This document shows positions 7,462-14,258 of a DNA stretch of 14,258 bases, one piece after another. The DNA comes from Paracoccaceae bacterium (GTDB taxonomy: Bacteria > Pseudomonadota > Alphaproteobacteria > Rhodobacterales > Rhodobacteraceae), in contig WFPZ01000206.1 of assembly GCA_015487335.1 (NCBI GenBank), positions 1 to 14,258 of the forward strand, in the 5' to 3' direction. The notes beneath the pieces were generated by a model. That model saw only the letters and a program-made list of their open reading frames with translations, made no database searches and was not told the origin of the DNA. Position 1 is the stretch's first letter, and the number at the start of each line of letters is the position of its first letter. The translations under genes were made by a program, and so were the position numbers.

Positions 7462-7472
7462 AGCGGGACGGC

Positions 7473-8528
7473 TCAACCTGCCGTGGGCGGGTTTTCCACC
7501 GCACGGAGAGCCTCGAGCACCAGTTCCGGGCCGGCCCCGGGGCGGTGCGCGCCCTCCGAAAGGATCCGCCGCCAGGCGCGCGCACCGGGCCGGCCGGCAA
7601 ACAGCCCCAGCATGTGGCGGGTGATGTCGTGCAAACGGCCGCCCGCGGCCAGGTGGCGCTCGATATAGGGCAGCATCCCGTGCACCACCTCTTCGGGGCA
7701 GCGCCCGCCCGGCTCGCCGAAGATTTCCTCGTCCGCCTTCAGCAGAATTTCCGCCGGGCGGTGGTAGGCGGCACGCCCGATCATCACCCCGTCCATTCCC
7801 GCTGCGAGATGTTCGCGCGCCTCGGCCAGCGAGTTCACCCCGCCGTTGATCGTCAGGTGCAGGTGGGGAAACTCCCGCTTCATGGCATGGACGAGCGGGT
7901 AGTCCAGCGGGGGGATCTCGCGGTTCTCCTTCGGGCTGAGCCCCTGCAGCCAGGCCTTGCGGGCATGGATGGCAAAGCGCCTCACCCCGGCGGCCGAGAC
8001 CTCCTGCAGGAACCGCGGCAGGATTTCGGCCGGCTCTTGGTCGTCCACGCCGATGCGGCACTTTACCGTCACCTCCACCGGGCAGGCGGCGATCATCGCG
8101 GCGGCGCATTCGGCCACCAGACGGGGCCGTTTCATCAGCACCGCCCCGAAGGTGCCCGACTGCACCCTGTCGGAGGGGCAGCCGACGTTGAGGTTGATCT
8201 CGTCATAGCCCTCTTCGGCGCCCATGCGGGCGGCCCGGGCCAGCTCCGCCGGGTCGGACCCGCCCAGCTGAAGCGCCACCGGGTGTTCTTCGGGGCTGAA
8301 GACCAGCAGATGGCGCGCGCCGCCGCGCACCAGGGCCGGCGCGGTGACCATCTCGGTGTAGAGCAGGGCGCGCCGGCTCATCAGCCGGTGCAGGTAGCGG
8401 CAGTGGCGATCCGTCCACTCCATCATCGGGGCGACGGAAAGCCGCGCCGCACGGCGAGTTGCGGCCATTGCGCCCCCCCCCTGCCCGTCTGTCTGCCCGG
8501 CCTGTTCCATCTTCCGCCTTCCCGGCAC
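7473..8528 (-). CDS. dusA: tRNA-dihydrouridine(20/20a) synthase DusA
   Basis: Flavoenzyme that reduces uridine to dihydrouridine at positions 20/20a of the tRNA D-loop using NADPH and FMN. Family motifs are nearly canonical: LSVAPMMEWTDRHCRYLHRL (about residues 30-49), LLYTEMVTAPAL, HPVALQLGGSDP, YDEINLNVGCPSDRVQ with the catalytic Cys117, VTVKCRIG, ARKAWLQGLSPKENREIPPL, LTINGGVNS and GVMIGRAAYHRP. The LSPKENREIPPL segment is typical of DusA as opposed to DusB or DusC. The start is ambiguous: GTG at 8528 has AGGAG six bases upstream and is used here; ATG at 8510 and ATG at 8468 are possible and cost only non-conserved residues. It is divergent from infC, with about 190 bp between the start codons. 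Confidence 0.93.
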   Translation of the reverse strand: MPGRRKMEQAGQTDGQGGGAMAATRRAARLSVAPMMEWTDRHCRYLHRLMSRRALLYTEMVTAPALVRGGARHLLVFSPEEHPVALQLGGSDPAELARAARMGAEEGYDEINLNVGCPSDRVQSGTFGAVLMKRPRLVAECAAAMIAACPVEVTVKCRIGVDDQEPAEILPRFLQEVSAAGVRRFAIHARKAWLQGLSPKENREIPPLDYPLVHAMKREFPHLHLTINGGVNSLAEAREHLAAGMDGVMIGRAAYHRPAEILLKADEEIFGEPGGRCPEEVVHGMLPYIERHLAAGGRLHDITRHMLGLFAGRPGARAWRRILSEGAHRPGAGPELVLEALRAVENPPTAG

Positions 8529-8650
8529 CTTCCTCTCCTCTTTTCCGCCCCGCGCGCCGCGACGGTGCGGCGCGGCTTCCTACCATTGCGCCTCCCCGAT
8601 GGAAACATGGGGACTAGCGGCCGATTTTTCGCCCCGCCTCAACTATCCGG

Positions 8651-8680
8651 TTGAAAGAAGGCGCGTATCTGCGGTATTTT
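8651..8680 (+). promoter_or_regulatory. candidate sigma70-type promoter of infC
   Basis: TTGAAA (8651-8656) and TATTTT (8675-8680) with an 18-bp spacer stand upstream of infC in an unusually AT-rich patch for this window. A transcript starting near 8687 would have a leader of about 33 bases before the ATA start. The TTG here would be mistaken for an infC start by ORF callers that disallow ATA, but it has no ribosome site. Confidence 0.5.
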
Positions 8681-8705
8681 CCTGCGCCAGACAATGTAAC
8701 GACCG

Positions 8706-8722
8706 AAAGGACCAACGCCATA
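8706..8722 (+). promoter_or_regulatory. Shine-Dalgarno and rare ATA start codon of infC
   Basis: AAAGGA (8706-8711) is followed eight bases later by ATA (8720-8722), in frame with IF3. This is the only good ribosome site near the beginning of conserved IF3 sequence. There is no ATG, GTG or TTG in frame between it and residue 40 of the longer frame that would keep the family N-terminus. Confidence 0.75.
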
Positions 8723-9262
8723 GCCCGCAGACCCCACAACGCCCCGCCGGTGCGTGATACAGGCCCCCGTGTGAACGAACGCATCCGGGCCCCCGAAATC
8801 CGGCTCATCGGTGCCGAGGGAGAGAACATCGGCGTCGTTTCACCCGAACGCGGATTGGCGCTGGCCGAAGAGGCCGGACTGGACCTGGTGGAGATTTCCC
8901 CCAATGCGAATCCGCCGGTCTGCAAGATCATGGATTACGGCCGCTTCAAGTACGAACAGCAGAAGCGGGAATCGGAAGCGCGCAAGAAGCAGAAGACCAT
9001 CGACATCAAGGAGGTGAAGTTCCGCCCCAACACCGACAAGCACGATTACGAGGTCAAGATGCGCAACGTGCGCCGCTTCCTCGAAAACGGCGACAAGGTG
9101 AAGGTGACGATGCGCTTCCGCGGCCGCGAGATGGCTCACCAGCAGCTCGGCCGCGACCTGCTGGAGAGGGTGGCCTCCGACATCGAGGAGCTCGGCAAGG
9201 TCGAATCGATGCCCAAGCTGGAAGGCCGGCAGATGATCATGATGATCGCCCCGGTGAAATAG
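8720..9262 (+). CDS. infC: translation initiation factor IF-3
   Basis: Binds the 30S subunit, blocks premature 50S joining and checks start-codon and initiator-tRNA pairing. From the ATA start the product is 180 residues, the same length as E. coli IF3. The N-terminal domain includes RVNERIRAPEIRLIG and GVVSPERGLALAEEAGLDLVEISPNANPPVCKIMDYGRFKYEQ, broken by the basic helical linker QKRESEARKKQKT. The C-terminal domain includes EVKFRPNTDKHDYEVKMRNV, VKVTMRFRGREMAH and ends GRQMIMMIAPVK. A longer version from TTG at 8651 would add 23 residues (203 in all), unlike the family, and lacks a ribosome site. IF3 discriminates against non-canonical starts, so an ATA start implies self-limiting translation as with AUU in E. 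coli infC. A DUF938 gene follows after one base. Confidence 0.93.
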   Translation: MARRPHNAPPVRDTGPRVNERIRAPEIRLIGAEGENIGVVSPERGLALAEEAGLDLVEISPNANPPVCKIMDYGRFKYEQQKRESEARKKQKTIDIKEVKFRPNTDKHDYEVKMRNVRRFLENGDKVKVTMRFRGREMAHQQLGRDLLERVASDIEELGKVESMPKLEGRQMIMMIAPVK

Positions 9263-9263
9263 C

Positions 9264-9956
9264 ATGTCGGCGGCGGGCCCGGATGATCCGTCCGAGCGCC
9301 ACCACGCCCGCTACCGGCCGGGCGAGGTGGCCGCCGAGCCCGACGGCAGGCTCCACTCTCCCACCTTCCTGCGCAACAACCCCCCGATCATCGCCGCCCT
9401 CGCCCCCTGGCTTTCGGGCCGTGTCGGCATGGCGCTGGAGATCGGCTCGGGAACCGGCCAGCAGGCCGCCGCCTTCGCCCTGGCCTTCCCCGATCTGGAG
9501 TGGTGGCCCTCCGAGCCGGACGAGATACACCGTGCCTCTATCGCCGCATGGTGGCGCGCGCTGGGCCTGCCCGAGCGCGAACCGCTGGCGCTGGATGCCG
9601 CCACCGACTGGGCGGCCAGCGACGAGGTGAAGGCCCTGGGGCCGCTGTCGGTGGTGATCTCGCTCAACGTCATCCACATCACCCCCTTCGCGGTGGCCCG
9701 GGGCATCGTCTCGGGGGCGGGCAAGGCGCTGGTGGCAGGCGGACTGCTGATCTTCTACGGCCCGTTTCGCGAGTTCGGAGAGCACACCGGCGCCGGAAAC
9801 GAGGCCTTCGACGCCCGGCTGCGGGCCGAGAACCCCGAATGGGGGGTGCGCGACACCCGCGAGATCATCGATCTGGCCGATGTCGCCGGTCTGGAATTCG
9901 CGGCCTTCATCCGGATGCCCGCGAACAACCGAATCCTGATCTTCCGCCGGCCCTGA
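9264..9956 (+). CDS. DUF938 family SAM-dependent methyltransferase-like protein
   Basis: 230 residues with a class I methyltransferase fold; substrate unknown. The family signature HSPTFLRNNPPIIAAL precedes the SAM-binding glycine loop ALEIGSGTGQQAAAFA (about residues 57-72), then WWPSEPDE at the acidic ribose-binding strand. SLNVIHITPF is the motif IV region, FYGPFREFGEHTGAGNEAFDARLRAENPEWGVRD is the long DUF938 hallmark, and MPANNRILIFRRP closes the protein. It starts one base after the infC stop with only a weak ribosome site, so translation is probably coupled to infC. No obvious link to translation initiation is visible in the protein. It faces the converging molybdenum hydroxylase operon. 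Confidence 0.9.
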   Translation: MSAAGPDDPSERHHARYRPGEVAAEPDGRLHSPTFLRNNPPIIAALAPWLSGRVGMALEIGSGTGQQAAAFALAFPDLEWWPSEPDEIHRASIAAWWRALGLPEREPLALDAATDWAASDEVKALGPLSVVISLNVIHITPFAVARGIVSGAGKALVAGGLLIFYGPFREFGEHTGAGNEAFDARLRAENPEWGVRDTREIIDLADVAGLEFAAFIRMPANNRILIFRRP

Positions 9957-10015
9957 AGCCTTTTCGGAGCATTCCGCAAGCCGGCAGGCGGCAAGAGCCG
10001 TGCCTCGCCGCCGCG

Positions 10016-10052
10016 GCGAAAAAGCGAAAGGCCCCGGCGCGCGGCCGGGGCC
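10016..10052 (-). terminator. intrinsic terminator of the molybdenum hydroxylase operon
   Basis: GGCCCCGGC (10030-10038) and GCCGGGGCC (10044-10052) form a perfect 9-bp stem with a GCGCG loop. On the minus strand the stem is followed by tttcgctttttcgcc, a T-rich tail, so it suits the operon ending at 10074. It may also stop transcripts coming from infC/DUF938 on the other strand, but there it lacks T's. Confidence 0.7.
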
Positions 10053-10073
10053 GGCGGGCGCCCTGCCCCGGCC

Positions 10074-10859
10074 TCAGGCCGCTGCCACCGCCCGCCCGGT
10101 CAGCACCTTGACCAGATGCGCCCGGTACTCGGGGGTGCCGTGCAGATCGCCGATCATGCCCTCCGGCGAGACCGACAGCCCCGAGATGGCATCGGCCGAG
10201 AAATCTTCCGACAGCGCCGCCTCGGCCTCGGACCAGCGGAACACGCCGTCTTCGCTGGCCCCGGTCACCGCCACGCGCACCCCGTCGGCGAATTTCGCCA
10301 CGAACACCCCCACCAGCGCGAAACGCGAGGCGGGCTGCTCGAACTTCTGGTAGCTGGCCGCCTGCGGGACGGGGAAGCTGACCGAGGTGATGATCTCGCC
10401 GTCGTCGAGGGCGGTGGTGAACATGCCCTGAAAGAAATCATCCGCCGCGATCTCGCGGGTGCTGGTGATGACCGTCGCCCCCGAGGCCAGCACCGCCGCC
10501 GGATAGCAGGCGGACGGGTCGTTGTTGGCCAGAGAGCCGCCGATGGTGCCGCGGTTGCGCACCGCCGGATCGCCGATCCCGCCGGCCAGCGCGGCCAGCG
10601 CCGGGTAGGCCTCGGCGGCCTCGCGGGCCACCTCCGCATGGGTGGTGCCGCTGCCGATCACCAGCCTGTCGCCCTCGCGGCGCAGGCCCTTCAGCTCGGC
10701 GATACCCGACAGGCTGACCAGTTTCGCCGGCGCGGCCAGCCGCGCCTTGAGGGTGGGAATCAGCGTCTGCCCGCCGCCCAGGGCCTGGGCCTCCTCGGCG
10801 GCAAGCGCGGCCACGGCCTCTTCGATGGTGCCGGGGCGTTCGATTTCGAAATTGTACAT
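10074..10859 (-). CDS. molybdenum hydroxylase, FAD-binding medium subunit (CoxM-like)
   Basis: FAD-carrying medium subunit of a xanthine oxidase/CO dehydrogenase-type molybdenum hydroxylase; it passes electrons from the [2Fe-2S] subunit to an acceptor. 261 residues, slightly shorter than most CoxM proteins. Visible are the two FAD pyrophosphate-binding motifs: LGGGQTLIP (about 27-35) and TIGGSLANNDPSA (105-117), with RNRGTIGG characteristic of the family. The C-terminal CO_deh_flav_C domain covers about 160-261. GGAG lies eight bases before the ATG. It is the third and last gene of the operon, 55 bp after the large subunit, and ends just before the terminator hairpin. Confidence 0.92.
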   Translation of the reverse strand: MYNFEIERPGTIEEAVAALAAEEAQALGGGQTLIPTLKARLAAPAKLVSLSGIAELKGLRREGDRLVIGSGTTHAEVAREAAEAYPALAALAGGIGDPAVRNRGTIGGSLANNDPSACYPAAVLASGATVITSTREIAADDFFQGMFTTALDDGEIITSVSFPVPQAASYQKFEQPASRFALVGVFVAKFADGVRVAVTGASEDGVFRWSEAEAALSEDFSADAISGLSVSPEGMIGDLHGTPEYRAHLVKVLTGRAVAAA

Positions 10860-10914
10860 CTCTTTCTCCAGATCCTCTCGCCCCGGCGGCGCGCGCCACC
10901 GGGGCCGTTGCGCC

Positions 10915-13278
10915 TCAGCCCTGCTGCATCGCCGCCCACACGCGGGACGGGGTCAGCGGCATGTCGATATGGGTCACGTCGTGGCCGGCGCGCTGCAGCG
11001 CGTCCACCACCGCGTTGACCACCGCCGGCGGGCTGCCGATGGCGCCGGCCTCGCCGCAGCCCTTCACCCCGAGCGGGTTGTGGGTGCACGGGGTCTGGCA
11101 GGAGTGGTCCACCTTGTAGAACGGCACGTCCGAGGCCCGCGGCATGGCGTAATCCATGAAGCTGCCGGTCAGAAGCTGGCCGTTCTCGTCATAGACCGCA
11201 TGTTCCAGCAGCGCCTGGCCGATGCCCTGGCCCAACCCGCCGTGCACCTGCCCGTCGACGATCATCGGGTTGACGACATTGCCGAAATCGTCTGCCGCGC
11301 AGAACGAGACGATCTCCACCTTGCCGGTATCCGGGTCCACCTCGACCTCGCAGGCATAGGCGCCGGCGGGGTAGGTGAAGTTGGAAGGATCGTAGAAGGC
11401 GGTCTCCTCCAGCCCCGGCTCGAGATCCTCCAGCGGGTAGTTGTGCGGCACGTAGGCGGCCAGCGTGACGTCGCCCCAGGCCACCGACTTGTCGGTGCCG
11501 GCAACGGTGAACTGGCCGTCCTTGAGCTCGATGTCGGCCTCCGAGGCCTCCAGCAGATGGGCGGCGATCTTCTTGGCCTTGGCGATGATCTTCTCGGTGG
11601 CGCGCACGATGGCGCTGCCCCCCACCGCCAGCGAGCGCGAGCCGTAGGTGCCCATGCCCATCGGGGTATTGGCGGTATCGCCGTGCACCACCTCGACCAT
11701 CGAGGGATCGATCCCGATCATGTCGGCCACCACCTGCGGGAAGGCGGTCTCATGGCCCTGCCCGTGGCTGTGGCTGCCGGTCATGATCACCAGCCCGCCG
11801 GTGGCGTTGACCCGCACCGTGGCGCTTTCGTAAAGGCCCGCGCGCGCGCCCAGCTGGCCCACCAGGCTGGAGGGCGCGATGCCGCAGGCCTCGATGTAGC
11901 AGTTGATGCCCAGGCCCCGCAGCTTGCCGCGTTTGCGCGACTCCTCCAGCCGCTTCTCGAAGCCGGCCACGTCGGCCATCTCCAGCAGCTTGTCCATGGT
12001 GGCGTTGTAATCGCCGGTGTCGTATTCCACCGCCACCGGAGTGGCATAGGGGAACTCGGTGATGAAGTTGCGCCGGCGCAGCTCCACCGGATCGATCCCC
12101 ATCTCGCGCGCCGCCTTGTCGATCACCCGCTCCAGCTGGAAGCTGGCCTCGGGCCGGCCGGCGCCGCGATAGGCATCCACCGGCACCGTGTTGGTGAACA
12201 CCGCCTTGACGTTCACGTAGATCAGCGGGGTCTTGTAGTTGCCCGCCATCAGCGTGCCGTGCAGCCAGGTGGGCACCGAGGGGGCGAAGGTGGAAAGATA
12301 GGCCCCCATGTTGGCGTAGGTGTCGGTGCGGATGGCCAGGAAATGGCCCTCCTCGTCGAGCGCCAGTTCGATCTTCGTGACGTGGTCGCGCCCCTGGGCG
12401 TCGGAGATGAAGGCCTCCGAACGCGAGCAGGTCCATTTCACGGGCCGGCCCACCGCCTTGGCGGCGAAGGTGCAGAAGGCCTCTTCGGCATAGTGGAAGA
12501 TCTTGGAGCCGAAGCCCCCGCCCACGTCGGGCGAGATCACCCGCAGCTTGTGCTCGGGGATGCCCAGCACGAAGGCGCCCATCAGCAGGCGGATCACGTG
12601 CGGGTTCTGGCTGGTGGTGTAAAGCGTGTGCTCGTCAGAGGCCCGGTCATAGACCCCGATCGCCACCCGAGGCTCCATCGGGTTGGCCACCAGACGGTTG
12701 TTGACCAGCTCCAGCGTGGTCACGTGGTGGGCGTTCCTGATCGCCTCGTCCACCGCCTCGCGGTTTTCCTCCACGAAGCCCCAGTCGTAGCACAGGTTGC
12801 TTTCCAGTTCGTCATGCACCTTGGGCGCGCCGTCCTTCACTGCCTCCTTCATGTCGATGACGGCGGGCAGTTCCTCGATATCGACAACGATCGCCTCGGC
12901 CGCATCGCGCGCCTGGGCGGGGGTTTCGGCCACCACCCCGGCGATCATCTCGCCCACGTAGCGCACCTTGCCCTCGGCCAGCACCGGGTGCTTGGGCTCC
13001 TGCATCGGGTTGCCGTGGCGGTCGGTCACCTGCCAGCCGCAGGGAATGCCGCCCACGCCCTCGAAATCGGCCGCGGTGAAGATGCGCAGCACGCCGGGCA
13101 TCTTCTCCGCCTCCGCAGTATCGAGCCGCCTGATCCTGCCATGCGCCACGTCGGAGCGCAGGAAATGCACATAGGCCTGTCCGTGGATGTTGATGTCGTC
13201 GGTATAGTTCCCCTTTCCGGTCAGGAACCGCACGTCCTCGCGCCGCTTGCTGCTGGCGCCGATGCCTCCATCCGGCAT
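10915..13278 (-). CDS. molybdenum hydroxylase large subunit, form II CO-dehydrogenase-like (CoxL-like)
   Basis: Catalytic subunit of 787 residues binding the Mo-pyranopterin cytosine dinucleotide. It has the a/b hammerhead domain near the N-terminus, the cofactor loop DVGGGFGSK (251-259), the active-site loop AYRGAGR (369-375), a GSHSHGQGHETAF stretch, and GCGEAGAIGSPPAVVNAVVDAL, where Glu743 is the conserved catalytic base. Genuine aerobic CO dehydrogenase (form I) has AYRCSFR with a Cys binding Cu; that Cys is absent, so this belongs to the form II group, whose physiological substrate is disputed. CO oxidation should not be assumed; an organic aldehyde or N-heterocycle is possible. GGAGG is seven bases before the ATG at 13278. 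It lies 41 bp after the small subunit and is co-transcribed with it. Cytoplasmic; no export signal is seen. Confidence 0.93.
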   Translation of the reverse strand: MPDGGIGASSKRREDVRFLTGKGNYTDDINIHGQAYVHFLRSDVAHGRIRRLDTAEAEKMPGVLRIFTAADFEGVGGIPCGWQVTDRHGNPMQEPKHPVLAEGKVRYVGEMIAGVVAETPAQARDAAEAIVVDIEELPAVIDMKEAVKDGAPKVHDELESNLCYDWGFVEENREAVDEAIRNAHHVTTLELVNNRLVANPMEPRVAIGVYDRASDEHTLYTTSQNPHVIRLLMGAFVLGIPEHKLRVISPDVGGGFGSKIFHYAEEAFCTFAAKAVGRPVKWTCSRSEAFISDAQGRDHVTKIELALDEEGHFLAIRTDTYANMGAYLSTFAPSVPTWLHGTLMAGNYKTPLIYVNVKAVFTNTVPVDAYRGAGRPEASFQLERVIDKAAREMGIDPVELRRRNFITEFPYATPVAVEYDTGDYNATMDKLLEMADVAGFEKRLEESRKRGKLRGLGINCYIEACGIAPSSLVGQLGARAGLYESATVRVNATGGLVIMTGSHSHGQGHETAFPQVVADMIGIDPSMVEVVHGDTANTPMGMGTYGSRSLAVGGSAIVRATEKIIAKAKKIAAHLLEASEADIELKDGQFTVAGTDKSVAWGDVTLAAYVPHNYPLEDLEPGLEETAFYDPSNFTYPAGAYACEVEVDPDTGKVEIVSFCAADDFGNVVNPMIVDGQVHGGLGQGIGQALLEHAVYDENGQLLTGSFMDYAMPRASDVPFYKVDHSCQTPCTHNPLGVKGCGEAGAIGSPPAVVNAVVDALQRAGHDVTHIDMPLTPSRVWAAMQQG

Positions 13279-13319
13279 GTCATATCCTCCCTGAAATCAG
13301 CGTGTTGCGAAGATGCTCG

Positions 13320-13805
<486 letters not shown>

Positions 13806-13969
13806 GAATTCCTCCCTTTTCGAATGTCACGTCATCTAAGCACGCACCCCGCGAGTTGGGAACCGTCTTTTGACCGGATGGATGAATTTCGGAACAGATT
13901 TTTCGCCTCCCCTCCCCCGTCTCTGCCGACAGAACACCACTCCCGCGCGGCAGGCCCGGGCGCGCGGCG
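13806..13969 (-). other. intergenic gap upstream of the hydroxylase operon
   Basis: 164 bp between the molybdopterin-binding gene and coxS-like. Near the upstream stop codon an imperfect GC hairpin is possible (CCGCGCG 13943-13949 with CGCGCGG 13961-13967, 11-base loop, no T-run). TTAGAT (13839-13834 on the minus strand) with TTCCCA 17 bp before it is the best promoter-like pair, and it is poor. Whether the operon has its own promoter here or reads through from upstream cannot be decided. Confidence 0.35.
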
Positions 13970-14258
13970 CTATCGCTGGCGGCGAGGCTCGCGCGGCATG
14001 CCGCGGGCCGGGCTGTCCTTGAGCAGCCCGCCCACCCCCATGGCCGCCAGGGCGTCGTTGTCGGGGCGCAGCCCGCAGCTGATTCGCTCCAGCACCCAGT
14101 CGGCTCCGTTGAGCGACGGCGAGCGCACGCAGCCGGGCAGGCCGATCACCGGCCGGCCGGCCAGCTCTCCCAGGAACAGCAGGTTGCCCGGATCCACCGG
14201 CAGGCCGAACCGGGTCACCCGCCCGCCGGCCCGGCGCACCGCCTGCGGGGCCACGTCA
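13970..14258 (-). CDS. molybdopterin-binding (MoeA/MogA-fold) protein, C-terminal part only
   Basis: The 3' end of a gene whose start lies beyond the right edge; the frame is open to base 14258. The visible 95 or so residues contain AGGRVTRFGLPVDPGNLLFLGELAGRPVIGLPGC, where VDPGNLL and GLPGC are typical of the MoCF_BD (MoeA/MogA) fold, then NGADWVLERISCG and AAMGVGGLLKD. The closest family I recall is the alphaproteobacterial 'molybdopterin-binding/glycosyltransferase family 2' protein found with CO-dehydrogenase-like genes, in which a MobA-like nucleotidyltransferase domain follows. Here the protein stops (PREPRRQR) at about the place where that domain would begin. It probably helps insert or process Mo cofactor for the downstream hydroxylase. 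Family assignment is from memory of motifs. Confidence 0.68.
   Translation of the reverse strand, partial: DVAPQAVRRAGGRVTRFGLPVDPGNLLFLGELAGRPVIGLPGCVRSPSLNGADWVLERISCGLRPDNDALAAMGVGGLLKDSPARGMPREPRRQR

Noticed and set aside
6305..7624. A 439-codon plus-strand frame beginning in the IS110 remnant
   Set aside because: Only the first part up to about 6442 resembles transposase; the rest is antisense to the permease and the end of dusA.
10915..13278. Annotation as true aerobic CO dehydrogenase (coxL form I)
   Set aside because: The Cu-binding Cys loop AYRCSFR is replaced by AYRGAGR and the gene order is not M-S-L, so the cox gene symbols and CO oxidation were not asserted.

Overview
The window is a GC-rich chromosomal segment, and the gene content and protein sequences point to an alphaproteobacterium of the Rhodobacterales (Rhodobacter/Paracoccus/Roseobacter relatives). 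The evidence is a lysC-ptsP pair encoding a GAF-containing PtsP, a DUF1178 gene, an IF3 beginning with a rare start codon, and a dispersed short repeat of a kind I recall from Rhodobacterales intergenic DNA. I assign no species. Most of the window is ordinary core genome. No rRNA, tRNA, CRISPR array or intact mobile element is visible.

Left part, + strand (about 1-6200): a Kdo transferase gene (waaA) with its 5' end near the window edge, a Nudix hydrolase, a DUF1178 zinc-ribbon-like protein, then aspartate kinase (lysC) followed after 18 bp by ptsP, enzyme I of the nitrogen phosphotransferase system. Between DUF1178 and lysC lies a short dispersed repeat whose core is triplicated. lysC carries a well-placed internal start that could make a separate regulatory subunit.

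Middle (about 6200-10070): directly after ptsP is a roughly 200 bp IS110-family transposase remnant. Then come a TauE/SafE membrane permease and tRNA-dihydrouridine synthase DusA (both - strand), divergent from infC (+, best start ATA), which is closely followed by a DUF938 methyltransferase-like gene. A second copy of the dispersed repeat lies between dusA and the permease.

Right part, - strand (14258 down to 10074): the end of a molybdopterin-binding (MoeA/MogA-fold) gene, then a three-gene small-large-medium operon for a molybdenum hydroxylase. Its large subunit has the AYRGAGR loop of 'form II' CO-dehydrogenase-like enzymes, not the Cys-containing loop of true aerobic CO dehydrogenase. 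A strong hairpin with a T-rich tail ends the operon. The molybdopterin-binding gene plausibly helps supply or mature the cofactor. The real substrate of the enzyme cannot be read from sequence.

I found no convincing new multi-gene system. The points most worth a second look are the ATA start of infC, the internal lysC start, the unknown substrate of the form II hydroxylase, the IS110 scar and the repeat family.
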